Below are positions 1-8,134 of a stretch of 26,306 nucleotides of DNA, piece after piece (the first letter of the stretch is position 1; the number at the start of each line of letters is the position of its first letter). The DNA lies in NCBI GenBank assembly GCA_934454215.1, contig CAKSGG010000037.1:1-26306 (forward strand). The letters run 5' to 3'. A program made the translations under genes and the position numbers. A model generated the notes under the pieces. That model ran no database searches and was not told where the DNA came from. It saw only the letters and a program-made list of their open reading frames with translations. Origin of the DNA: an uncultured Clostridia bacterium (lineage in GTDB: Bacteria > Bacillota > Clostridia > UBA1381).

Positions 1-1
1 G

Positions 2-835
2 GCGGTTCCGTCAGAAGAATTTATTGATATGGATTATCGCAATAAATTAAAAAACGACGGAAAAATAAAATATTTCAGCGGGAAACAGGAAATGCTTCAT
101 TTGGGTGTATTTAATGATATTGATGCGGCGATGATGGTTCATTCCCAGGCAAACTGTCCGCAAAAAAAGCTTTTTATCGGAGGTGGCGGACTGGGCTTTA
201 CCGCAAAAACAATTAAATTTATCGGTAAAGAGGCTCATGCCGGCGGAGCGCCGTTTGAGGGAATCAATGCACTCAATGCCGCCTCCGCAGCACTTACAAT
301 GATAGGTATGCAAAGAGAAACATTTAAAGATGAGGATAAAATAAGAGTTCATTCAATTATTACAAAAGGCGGAGATTCCGTAAATACAGTTCCCGCCGAT
401 GTGCGAATGGAACTGTATGTAAGAGGAGCAACGGAAAGCGCAATCGCAAATGCAGAGAAAAAGGTCGAAAACGCCATAAACGGCGCAGCTTACGGCATAG
501 GCGCAAAAGCCGAAATAACAACAGTCGGCAGTTATGCCCCATTACATCAAAATGAGAAACTCAGCCGCATTTTTGCGGATAACGCCAAAGGGCTTGTTGA
601 TGAAATATGCTTCGGCGTTGACATGATAGGCTCTACCGATGTCGGCGATTTGTGCAAAGTCCTGCCCGTAATACAGCCTACAATAGGCGGTTTTTGCGGA
701 GGAGCGCACAGCAAGGATTTTCACGCCTCCGATAAATATTTAACTCATGTCGTACCGGCAAAAATAATGGTAAATACCGTAATAGATTTGCTTTATAATA
801 ATGCCGAAAATATGCACGAAATAAGAAAGGATTAA
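2..835 (+). CDS. M20-family amidohydrolase, 5'-truncated
   Basis: C-terminal 277 residues of an M20 metallopeptidase/amidohydrolase of the AbgB/aminoacylase kind; the frame is open through the left window edge, so the true start lies outside. Members hydrolyse an amide bond in N-acyl amino acids, aminobenzoyl-glutamate or small peptides in the cytosol, using one or two metal ions. The lid/dimerisation domain shows the typical GKEAHAGGAPFEG motif (about nt 224-262), and the C-terminal catalytic part has STDVGDL (about nt 632-652) and a GGAHSKDFH segment near nt 700-725. The first metal-binding residues are not in the window. The stop is 2 nt before the TetR start, so it is cotranscribed with the catabolic genes downstream. 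The substrate cannot be read from sequence; in this operon an N-acyl group is a reasonable guess (inference). Confidence 0.85.
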   Translation, partial: AVPSEEFIDMDYRNKLKNDGKIKYFSGKQEMLHLGVFNDIDAAMMVHSQANCPQKKLFIGGGGLGFTAKTIKFIGKEAHAGGAPFEGINALNAASAALTMIGMQRETFKDEDKIRVHSIITKGGDSVNTVPADVRMELYVRGATESAIANAEKKVENAINGAAYGIGAKAEITTVGSYAPLHQNEKLSRIFADNAKGLVDEICFGVDMIGSTDVGDLCKVLPVIQPTIGGFCGGAHSKDFHASDKYLTHVVPAKIMVNTVIDLLYNNAENMHEIRKD

Positions 836-837
836 TT

Positions 838-1470
838 ATGGCAGAAGAAAGAAAAACACGAAACAGCGCCGCAACAAAAGCGAAAATTCTTGCGGCGGCG
901 GAAACCGAATTTGCTCAAAAGGGGCTTGCGGGCGCAAGAGTCGATAACATTGCACGCATTTCGGGATTTAATAAAAATATGATTTACCAATATTACCAAA
1001 GCAAGGAAAAACTTTATGAAACCGTTATATATAACGAATATTCAAAGCTTTCGGAGCTTGAGAACGTAATAATAGAAAAAGATTTCGGCTACAAAGAAAA
1101 AATCGAAACAATTGTAAGGGAATATTTTTTATTTCTTAAATCAAATCCCAATTTTGTCAGACTTATAATGTGGGAAAACCTGAACGAGGCAAAATATATA
1201 GAAGCAAGCGGCGCTTTAAATATCAAAGACCCTATGCTGAAAATGCTCAAAAATACAGTTGAAAAGGGTAAAAGCGAAAAAATATTCAATAAAAGCGCCG
1301 ACGAAAAGCAGGTTCTTCTTTCGCTTATTACGGGGGCTTTCTCGTACTTTTCAAATATGTATACATTATCAAAGGTTATACATATTGACCTTGAAAATGA
1401 TGAAACAATGAACGAGCGAATAAAAATAGTTACGGATTCCGTTCTTAACTATTTAATGAAAGGAGATTGA
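838..1470 (+). CDS. TetR/AcrR-family transcriptional regulator
   Basis: A 210-residue TetR-type repressor, normal length for the family. The N-terminal helix-turn-helix spans about residues 12-58 (motif KILAAAETEFAQKG, then VDNIARISG and the recognition segment MIYQYYQSKEKLYE). The C-terminal ligand domain has an NPNFVRLIMWEN motif near residues 103-114, resembling the RutR-like branch of TetR proteins. The ATG follows an AAAGG ribosome site by 7 nt. It sits inside the operon, between the amidohydrolase and the isomerase, so it is probably autoregulatory and controls this cluster in response to a pathway compound (inference). No operator is visible in the window; it would lie upstream of the missing first gene. 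Confidence 0.93.
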   Translation: MAEERKTRNSAATKAKILAAAETEFAQKGLAGARVDNIARISGFNKNMIYQYYQSKEKLYETVIYNEYSKLSELENVIIEKDFGYKEKIETIVREYFLFLKSNPNFVRLIMWENLNEAKYIEASGALNIKDPMLKMLKNTVEKGKSEKIFNKSADEKQVLLSLITGAFSYFSNMYTLSKVIHIDLENDETMNERIKIVTDSVLNYLMKGD

Positions 1471-1472
1471 TT

Positions 1473-2225
1473 ATGCTGAATTTGGGACTGACCTCCGTTA
1501 CATTCCGAAAGCTTAATGCCGATGAAATTTTAAAATACTGCACCGAATGTAACCTTTCGGCTATTGAGTGGGGCGGCGATGTTCATGTTCCGCCCGATAA
1601 TATCAATGCGGCAAGGCTTATAGGCGAAAAGACACGCAGTGCGGGGATTTGCACACCGTCCTACGGCTCATATTTCAGGCTTGGCAAAAATGATGATTTT
1701 GATAAATATTTGAAAACGGCAAAGGCTCTCGGCGCAGACATCATACGAATATGGGGCGGCGATAAAGCGTCATCACGTCTCAGCGGCAGTGAGTACAAAA
1801 GTTTGATTGAGGAAACGAAAGCCGTATGTAAAGCCGCTTTGTCTGAAAATATTCAAATTGCTTTTGAATATCATAACGACTCCGTTACCGATACGGCAGA
1901 AAACGCATTATCGGTTATACGTGATGTGAACTGCGAAAATCTCGGAATGTATTTCCAATATGACCCATGGGTATCTTTTGAAAAAAATACTGAAACTCTG
2001 AAAGCGTTTTTACCGTATCTCAAAATGGTTCATGTCTTTTATGTAGATTCCGATATAAACAGATTTTCTGTAAAAGACGGAGAAAAAATATGGAAAAAAT
2101 TTATAAAAATTCTTAAAGGAAACAATGCCGATGTGTTTTTACTGTTTGAGTTTTTACGAAACGAAAGCCTTGAAGAGCTGAAAAACGAAACGGCAATAAT
2201 GAATAAAATTTTATGCGAGGTGTAA
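1473..2225 (+). CDS. Sugar phosphate isomerase/epimerase-like TIM barrel (AP_endonuc_2 family)
   Basis: A 250-residue xylose-isomerase-like TIM-barrel protein. Proteins of this family isomerise or epimerise sugars or keto-sugar intermediates with a divalent metal; some act as dehydratases. The expected metal ligands are visible: E132 (FEYHND), D164 (QYDPW), H187 (MVHVFY) and E226 (LFEF). I chose the ATG at 1473 because the AGGAG site at 1461-1465 is 7 nt away; an in-frame TTG at 1467 is too close. The ribosome site overlaps the end of the TetR gene, which suggests translational coupling. The next gene, a Gfo/Idh/MocA dehydrogenase, is a frequent partner in sugar and inositol catabolism. The exact substrate is unknown. 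Confidence 0.87.
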   Translation: MLNLGLTSVTFRKLNADEILKYCTECNLSAIEWGGDVHVPPDNINAARLIGEKTRSAGICTPSYGSYFRLGKNDDFDKYLKTAKALGADIIRIWGGDKASSRLSGSEYKSLIEETKAVCKAALSENIQIAFEYHNDSVTDTAENALSVIRDVNCENLGMYFQYDPWVSFEKNTETLKAFLPYLKMVHVFYVDSDINRFSVKDGEKIWKKFIKILKGNNADVFLLFEFLRNESLEELKNETAIMNKILCEV

Positions 2226-2227
2226 TT

Positions 2228-3169
2228 ATGATTAAAACAGCAGTTATCGGAACGGGCAGTATAGGCGCAGAGCATTTGAAAGCAATCAAAAATTCGGACA
2301 GCTTTGAGCTTTGTGCCGTATGTGATACAAATGAGGAAAAATTACGGAATTTCAGCAAAGAATATAATGTGCCTGCATTTTCGGATTATCATGATATTCC
2401 GAACAAAACAGACGCAGAGGCGGTTATAATTAATCTTCCGCATTTTCTGCACTGTGAAGCCTCTGTGTTTTTTCTTGAAAACGGGCTTAACGTTCTTGTT
2501 GAAAAGCCTATGGCAAATACAGTTGAGGAATGTGATAAAATGCTTGCGGCGGAAAAAAAGAGCGGTAAAAAGCTTGCTGTCGGTCATGTTCAGCGATATT
2601 TTAAGGCAAACAGAATTGTAAAAGAATACGTTGACAGTCAAAAACTCGGCAAATTTGTTATGTATGAGGAACGCAGAACCGCAAATTATTTCGACGAAAA
2701 CCGCCCTCGCTGGTTCTTAAATAAAAAAACATCAGGCGGCGGTATAGTAATGAACTACGGCGCACACGCTATAGATAAAATATTTTATATGATAGGCGTG
2801 CAGGATGCGGAAATTTCTTCATCATGTGCAAATGCAAAAAACGAATTTGACATAGAAGGTCATGCACAGTATCTTATGAAATTCAAAAACAGCTTCAGTG
2901 CGTCGGTTACTTTTTCGGGCTACAGCGGCTGCGGATATGAGGCAATTTATTATTTTACGGACGGCGCTCTGTGCGTATCAGACGGAATGTATTTAAAAGA
3001 ATATAAAAACGGTGAATGGACTTTAATTGACGTTCATGACGACGGACTTTTTGCAGACAGGCAATTGGAGCAGTTCGCTAATCTGATAAACGGTAAAAAC
3101 ACCGAAATCACAAACGGCGAATACGGTAAAGCCGTTATAAGCATGATTGAAAAAATATACGGAGATTAA
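2228..3169 (+). CDS. Gfo/Idh/MocA-family NAD(P)-dependent oxidoreductase
   Basis: A 313-residue oxidoreductase that likely oxidises or reduces a sugar, inositol or amino-sugar hydroxyl with NAD(P). The N-terminal Rossmann fold begins with IGTGSIG (residues 7-13). The family motif EKPMA is at 92-96, with the catalytic lysine at K93, and the catalytic pair appears in MNYGAHAIDKI (H180, D183). The C-terminal alpha/beta domain covers about 125-313. The start at 2228 is preferred over an in-frame ATG at 2213, which lies inside the previous gene, because GAGG at 2217-2220 is 7 nt before 2228. It lies 2 nt after the isomerase stop and 2 nt before the serine dehydratase. Confidence 0.93.
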   Translation: MIKTAVIGTGSIGAEHLKAIKNSDSFELCAVCDTNEEKLRNFSKEYNVPAFSDYHDIPNKTDAEAVIINLPHFLHCEASVFFLENGLNVLVEKPMANTVEECDKMLAAEKKSGKKLAVGHVQRYFKANRIVKEYVDSQKLGKFVMYEERRTANYFDENRPRWFLNKKTSGGGIVMNYGAHAIDKIFYMIGVQDAEISSSCANAKNEFDIEGHAQYLMKFKNSFSASVTFSGYSGCGYEAIYYFTDGALCVSDGMYLKEYKNGEWTLIDVHDDGLFADRQLEQFANLINGKNTEITNGEYGKAVISMIEKIYGD

Positions 3170-3171
3170 AA

Positions 3172-4404
3172 ATGTACAGTATAAAAGAAATTTATAAAAT
3201 AGGCAGAGGTCCGTCAAGCTCGCATACCATGGGACCTGTATTTGCGTGCAGACAGGCACTGAGCGAAAACCCCGACGCAGATTTTTTTGAAATAACTCTC
3301 TTCGGTTCTCTTGCAAAAACGGGAAAGGGACACAGAACCGACTACGCTATTGAGCAGACATTCGGAGATGTACCTATAAAAATCATTTTCAATACAAAAA
3401 AAACCGATTTACCCCACCCCAATACATTAGAAATTGCCGCATACGAGAAAAACATCGAAATATACAGAAAAGTATTTTTAAGCATAGGCGGCGGAGCAAT
3501 AAAAGTACTTGGCGAAGAAACACCAAAATCAAAGATGATTTACAATGAAAAAAGCTTTTTTGAGATTGAACGTTATTGCTGTGCAAACGGCTTAACATTA
3601 TCCGAATACGTCGAAAAGCACGAGGGCGAGGAAATACGTCTATATATGAAATCGGTCTGGGAGCGTATGAAAGAAACCGTCAATAACGGACTTTTGTGTG
3701 AGGGTATTATTCCGGGTGGACTTGATATAAAACGAAAAGCAAAAATGCTGTTTAAAAAAGGACAGACAAAGGCATTCGGGCATGAGAAAGAAATATATAT
3801 GATTTCAGCTTATGCATATGCCGCCGGAGAAGAAAACGCCACGGGCGAAATGACCGTTACTGCGCCCACCTGCGGAGCGTCGGGCGTTCTTCCGGCAGTG
3901 CTTATTTTCAAACAGCAGGAGCTTGGATATTCCGATGAGGATATAATATCGGCTCTTGAGGTCGCCGGAATAATCGGCAATATTATAAAAAGAAATGCGT
4001 CGATAAGCGGCGCGGAATGTGGCTGTCAGGCGGAGATAGGCAGTGCCTGCGTTATGGCGGCGGCTGCGTTTGCATATTTAAGAGGGTTTAATATAAAACA
4101 AATTGAATGTGCTGCGGAAATCGCCCTTGAACATCACTTGGGGCTTACCTGCGACCCTGTGCGGGGGTTGGTTCAGATACCCTGCATAGAACGCAATGCC
4201 GTTGCGGCAATGCGTGCGGTTGACGCTGTTTCTCTTGCTGAAATGTTATACGGCGAAAGAAAAATTTCGCTTGATTTGGTTATAAAAACAATGTATGAAA
4301 CAGGCAAGGATTTGTCATGCCGATACCGTGAAACCTCGGAGGGCGGACTGGCAAGCCTGTACAATGAAAGGAATGAATTATATGTGGACAGAACAAAAGC
4401 TTAA
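3172..4404 (+). CDS. Single-chain iron-sulfur L-serine ammonia-lyase (L-serine dehydratase)
   Basis: A 410-residue protein that should convert L-serine to pyruvate and ammonia with an oxygen-sensitive [4Fe-4S] cluster. The beta domain (about residues 1-150) opens with the SSSHTMGP signature at 15-22. The alpha domain (about 155-395) has APTCGASG at 231-238. Cluster cysteines are C285, C327 and C338; their spacing of 42 and 11 residues agrees with the spacing I recall for characterised members. It resembles the compact one-chain type rather than split sdaAA/sdaAB. The last 15 or so residues after GGLA are charged and carry no cysteine, whereas some members end in a cysteine that reaches the active site. 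The 3' end overlaps the next gene by 23 nt. Its presence in a sugar-type operon suggests that serine, or a serine-like product, is released by the pathway (inference). Confidence 0.93.
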   Translation: MYSIKEIYKIGRGPSSSHTMGPVFACRQALSENPDADFFEITLFGSLAKTGKGHRTDYAIEQTFGDVPIKIIFNTKKTDLPHPNTLEIAAYEKNIEIYRKVFLSIGGGAIKVLGEETPKSKMIYNEKSFFEIERYCCANGLTLSEYVEKHEGEEIRLYMKSVWERMKETVNNGLLCEGIIPGGLDIKRKAKMLFKKGQTKAFGHEKEIYMISAYAYAAGEENATGEMTVTAPTCGASGVLPAVLIFKQQELGYSDEDIISALEVAGIIGNIIKRNASISGAECGCQAEIGSACVMAAAAFAYLRGFNIKQIECAAEIALEHHLGLTCDPVRGLVQIPCIERNAVAAMRAVDAVSLAEMLYGERKISLDLVIKTMYETGKDLSCRYRETSEGGLASLYNERNELYVDRTKA

Positions 4405-5398
4405 TGAAATGCTCACTGACCCGTCGGACGCACTTGTTGAGGATATTAAAAAAATCAAAGGCGATATAATGATTCTCGGCGCAGGCGGCAAAATGGGGCC
4501 TACACTTGCGGTACTGGCAAAAAATGCAGTAAAAAAAGCAGGTATTGACAAAAGAATTATCGCAGTATCAAGGGGCAGTGATAAGCTTGCCTCGGATTTT
4601 ATGAAATCAAACGGCGTTGAAGTGATTACTGCGGATTTGCTTGACAAAGATAAGCTTTATTCACTTGAAGAAATCGAAAATGTAATATATATGGCAGGGC
4701 GAAAATTCGGTACTGACGGCTGTGAATGGCAGACATGGGCAATGAACTCCACACTGCCGTCATTTGTCGCCGACAAATTCAAAAATTCAAATATCGTTGT
4801 ATTTTCGTCGGGTAATATATACCCTATTGTCAAGCTTTCGGACGGCGGTTGCAGAGAATGTGACAAGATAGGACCTGTCGGTGAGTATACCATGAGCTGT
4901 CTTGCAAGGGAGCGGGCTTTTGAATACGCCGCAAATACATTCGGTACAAAAATATTTATTTACCGTCTGAATTTTGCCGTTGATTTACGGTACGGAGTTT
5001 TGTTTGACCTTGCCGATAAAATATTAAAAGGCGAGCCTATAAGCCTTGCAACGCCATGCTTTAATTTTATATGGCAGGGCAGTGCAAATGAAATCGCAAT
5101 AAGAGGCTTGCTCCATGTTTCTTCACCGATAAAGATAATGAATGTTACGGGTCCCGAAACCGTCTCAATAAGGAAAACGGCGGAGGAGCTGGGAGAATAT
5201 CTGGGAAAAAAGCCGATATTTGAAGGCACTGCCGGAAATGACGCATATTTAAACGATTCATCGCTTGCCATGGAAACTTTCGGTTATCCGTCAGTGTCCG
5301 CAAAAACACTTATACGCTGGCAGGCGGAGTACATAAAGGACGGCGGCAGAACCCTTTGCAAGCCGACTCATTTTGAAGAACGAAAAGGCAGTTATTAA
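4382..5398 (+). CDS. NAD-dependent epimerase/dehydratase-like protein (extended SDR)
   Basis: A 338-residue Rossmann-fold protein with a GAGGKMG nucleotide-binding motif at 33-39 after a 30-residue N-terminal extension. The strand VIYMAG (101-106) and FSSGNIYP (141-148) match extended short-chain dehydrogenases, which act on nucleotide sugars or sugar-acid intermediates. The usual YxxxK catalytic pair aligns with Y169-TMS-C173, so the lysine appears to be a cysteine. This suggests altered chemistry or a divergent subfamily. I chose ATG 4382, about 9 nt after AAAGGA; in-frame ATGs at 4295 and 4373 are inside the serine dehydratase gene or touch the ribosome site. It overlaps the serine dehydratase and is followed 14 nt later by the DapA-like gene. 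Confidence 0.85.
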   Translation: MWTEQKLNEMLTDPSDALVEDIKKIKGDIMILGAGGKMGPTLAVLAKNAVKKAGIDKRIIAVSRGSDKLASDFMKSNGVEVITADLLDKDKLYSLEEIENVIYMAGRKFGTDGCEWQTWAMNSTLPSFVADKFKNSNIVVFSSGNIYPIVKLSDGGCRECDKIGPVGEYTMSCLARERAFEYAANTFGTKIFIYRLNFAVDLRYGVLFDLADKILKGEPISLATPCFNFIWQGSANEIAIRGLLHVSSPIKIMNVTGPETVSIRKTAEELGEYLGKKPIFEGTAGNDAYLNDSSLAMETFGYPSVSAKTLIRWQAEYIKDGGRTLCKPTHFEERKGSY

Positions 5399-5412
5399 CG
5401 GAGGTAAGAAAA

Positions 5413-6486
5413 ATGAACAGACATGAAACGGCACTTGAAATATTAAAAAAAGGAACTGTAATTCCTGCAATACCGCTTGTACTTGACGAAAACAGAAACT
5501 TTGATAAGAACGGTCAGCGCTTGCTTATAAATTATTACTTAAACTGCGGAGTCGGCGGAATTGCCGCAGCAGTCCATACAACTCAATTTGAAATAAGAGA
5601 CCCCAAGTATAATTTATTTGAAACGGTACTTCAAACCGTTTCGGAGGAAATTGAAAACTTTGAAAACAAAACGGGCAGAACAATCGTAAAAATTGCAGGT
5701 GTATGCGGTGAAACGGCGCAGGCGTTAAACGAAGCCGAAACAGCAAAAAAATATAATTTTGACGCAGTTCTTCTAAGTCCCGGCGGCTTAAACGATAAAT
5801 CTGAAAAGTACATGATTGAAAGAACGGCGGCAATTTCCGAAATTATTCCCGTAGTCGGATTCTATCTTCAGACAGCCTGCGGCGGACGTCAGTTTACATA
5901 CAATTACTGGGAACAAATATGCTCAATTCCGAATGTTGCGGCAATCAAATGCGCCTCATTCAACCGCTATCAGACTCTTGAAGTTGTCAGAGCCGCAGTG
6001 ATGTCGGATAGATGCGATGACATAACTCTTTATACGGGCAATGACGATAACATAGTAATTGACCTTTTAACAAAATATCGGTTTAATAAAAACGGGAAAA
6101 TAATAGAAAAGGGCTTTGACGGCGGTTTGCTCGGACACTGGTCGGTATGGACAAAGCGTGCTGTTGAGCTGTTTGAAAAAGTGAAAAAAGAGAAGAAAAA
6201 CGATGTTGTTTCAAGCGAGCTTTTAACTCTTGCGGCAGAAGTAACCGACTCAAACAGCGCATTTTTTGACACCGCACATAATTTCAGCGGCTGTATTGCA
6301 GGACTTCACGAAATATTGAGACGTCAGGGGCTTATGAGTAATATATACTGTCTTAACCCGAACGAAACGCTGTCGGACGGTCAATTGCAAGAACTTGACA
6401 GAGTTTGTAAAATGTATCCGCATTTAAACGACGATGAATTTATAAAGGAAAATATTGAAAAATGGAAAAAGGATTTGGGGCTGTAG
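5413..6486 (+). CDS. Dihydrodipicolinate synthase (DapA/NanA)-family aldolase or lyase
   Basis: A 357-residue TIM-barrel protein of the class I aldolase superfamily, longer than the roughly 290 residues of DapA. The Schiff-base lysine is K179 in AAIKCAS, and the partner tyrosine is probably Y151 in GFYLQTA. Superfamily members cleave or condense 2-keto acids, typically using or producing pyruvate, or dehydrate keto-deoxy sugar acids. The start is preceded by GGAGG at 5400-5404 with an 8-nt gap. As last gene of the operon it could provide the carbon-carbon cleavage step. It is not a convincing lysine-biosynthesis DapA: it is too long, in a catabolic neighbourhood, and the DapA context is absent. 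The stop lies within a hairpin shared with the convergent gene. Confidence 0.88.
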   Translation: MNRHETALEILKKGTVIPAIPLVLDENRNFDKNGQRLLINYYLNCGVGGIAAAVHTTQFEIRDPKYNLFETVLQTVSEEIENFENKTGRTIVKIAGVCGETAQALNEAETAKKYNFDAVLLSPGGLNDKSEKYMIERTAAISEIIPVVGFYLQTACGGRQFTYNYWEQICSIPNVAAIKCASFNRYQTLEVVRAAVMSDRCDDITLYTGNDDNIVIDLLTKYRFNKNGKIIEKGFDGGLLGHWSVWTKRAVELFEKVKKEKKNDVVSSELLTLAAEVTDSNSAFFDTAHNFSGCIAGLHEILRRQGLMSNIYCLNPNETLSDGQLQELDRVCKMYPHLNDDEFIKENIEKWKKDLGL

Positions 6487-6499
6487 TTTTTTACAGCCC
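6478..6499. terminator. Hairpin between convergent genes
   Basis: An inverted repeat with 8-bp arms (GGGCTGTA / TACAGCCC) and a 6-nt loop contains the + strand stop (6484-6486) and the - strand stop (6491-6493). It is placed to end both transcripts, but neither side has a strong T-tract directly after the stem, so efficiency is uncertain. Confidence 0.55.
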
Positions 6500-8134
6500 T
6501 GTATTATAATCCACGATTATTCCAGTTCCGTCGGAATAAGTACATTTGTATACTCTCGATTTCACCTCTTCATGCTTTACCATAAATTCATATTGCAGGT
6601 GACATATCTCTTTGTATTCGTCATAAGCTTCTTTTATTTTCGATACGCTGTACCTTAGCTGTTCGTCCGTATCACAAATTAAATCCTCTTTACCGAGCCA
6701 GTCCGCAAGTATGCCCGATATGAATTTTGAATAAAAATAAAATGAAGGTCTGCCGCCATATTCCTTAAAAAGCAATTTTTTACTATATGGCTTTATTGTA
6801 TAATTGACAGTATCGGTTGTTGGATTTGATAAAATTATTCCGTGATAAACAAGCTGCCAAAGCGGTATACGTCTTTCAAAGAAATCATTCTTTTTATTTT
6901 CAAACAGTGTATATAATCCGTAATCAAGATATTTAGCTGTAAAATCATATGTACCCTCCGAGGAAAATCCGCCAATATATTTATGACACATTTCCATTAT
7001 TCCATTATAATATTCTAATGCGTTTTTTCCATTGGATTTATGCTTTTCTTCATGACATTCTATCGGCGGAATCACCGAAAGAACATCAACATAGTGCAAT
7101 CCCTCAAAACCCAGCTCTGCCACTTTCGGCAAATCCTCGCACGCATACTCATATGCTTTTTTCGGACAAAGCCTGTACATTCTTCCTCCACTCCACGGCA
7201 ATTCGCTTTTCTTAAACCCGCCGTTCTTTTCCTTTGCGGGCACCTCATCTGTAAAGCTGTCCGCAATACTGTAACAATCCGTACTGTTTGTATGGCATAC
7301 AATCTGATAACCCTTTTTTTGTGCGCAGCTTATAAGCTCACGCAGTTTTTTCTCTCCGCCAAGCTTTTCTTCAACGGGAAACATCTGCGGCCATCGTCCG
7401 TCATGACCACTTTTATTCCACCCCACAAGACAAAGCTGTGCCTTATCCACTCCCTGCCGTGCCAGCTCGTCCACTATATCTTTAACTCTTTCAAACGTAC
7501 ATGCAACGTGCATTTCAGGCTCATTTTCCTCGGTTTGTTCTAATATTTCCGGCGGAACCGGCTTCCAGCCCATTCTTATACGTATTTCGGGTGATTCAAC
7601 CGCATATTCAAGCAACGGTCTTTTCTTTATGCGTTCCTTCAGCGGAACACATTTATTATTATTTAATTGATATTCTCTGTATTTTTGAGCCATCTCGGAG
7701 TATCCGCTATTTTTATCAAGCTTCACAATAAGCGTTTTTATATCTTCGTCCGTACAAAAATCATCAAGCTTAAAGCGCAGAAACAAATAATAATCTTTAC
7801 CTTTCTTGCCCGTAACAATATTAAAATTATACCTCATACCCGTAACGATTCCCAAAATACAGCAGTTTTTATTTTTAACACCAAATATCGGCATAAGGTT
7901 TTGTTTGATTATCAATTCACTGTCTTTCTTTTCCGTAAATTCGCAAATATAACTTCCGCTGTTATTCACATCAGCAATAACATAATATCCGTTCTCTCCC
8001 TGCACTGCGTCAAATTCATCAAAAATCAAATCAACATATTCCACCTTTAGTGAAATATCACTTTTTTTTACGATAAATTCGTTTTCTTTCTGTAAAACAT
8101 TATATTCTGTTCCGTTATTATCAATTGCTTTCAT
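6491..8134 (-). CDS. GH129/GH101-like glycoside hydrolase, cytosolic
   Basis: A 547-residue protein without signal peptide or membrane segment, hence cytosolic. An N-terminal beta-rich part (about 1-160) precedes a TIM-barrel-like region (about 200-470). The motif LVGWNKSGHDGRWP (237-250) and the segment LHYVDVLSVIPPIECH resemble the GH129/GH101 alpha-N-acetylgalactosaminidase group. By analogy D350 (YVDV) would be the nucleophile and E393 (SSEGTYD) the acid/base. Characterised GH129 enzymes release GalNAc from GalNAc-alpha-Ser/Thr; many relatives are untested, so the substrate is open. The start has AGGAGA 7 nt upstream and overlaps the end of the YgjV gene by 14 nt, so the two are coupled. 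It is shorter than many members, which carry extra beta domains. Family assignment is by motif memory only. Confidence 0.65.
   Translation of the reverse strand: MKAIDNNGTEYNVLQKENEFIVKKSDISLKVEYVDLIFDEFDAVQGENGYYVIADVNNSGSYICEFTEKKDSELIIKQNLMPIFGVKNKNCCILGIVTGMRYNFNIVTGKKGKDYYLFLRFKLDDFCTDEDIKTLIVKLDKNSGYSEMAQKYREYQLNNNKCVPLKERIKKRPLLEYAVESPEIRIRMGWKPVPPEILEQTEENEPEMHVACTFERVKDIVDELARQGVDKAQLCLVGWNKSGHDGRWPQMFPVEEKLGGEKKLRELISCAQKKGYQIVCHTNSTDCYSIADSFTDEVPAKEKNGGFKKSELPWSGGRMYRLCPKKAYEYACEDLPKVAELGFEGLHYVDVLSVIPPIECHEEKHKSNGKNALEYYNGIMEMCHKYIGGFSSEGTYDFTAKYLDYGLYTLFENKKNDFFERRIPLWQLVYHGIILSNPTTDTVNYTIKPYSKKLLFKEYGGRPSFYFYSKFISGILADWLGKEDLICDTDEQLRYSVSKIKEAYDEYKEICHLQYEFMVKHEEVKSRVYKCTYSDGTGIIVDYNTGL

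Noticed and set aside
5413..6486. Lysine-pathway DapA
   Set aside because: About 60 residues too long and in a catabolic operon with no lysine or diaminopimelate genes nearby.
7040..7543. 167-residue + strand reading frame
   Set aside because: Lies wholly opposite the glycoside hydrolase gene, has no ribosome site or recognisable motif, and reads as a mirror of coding sequence.
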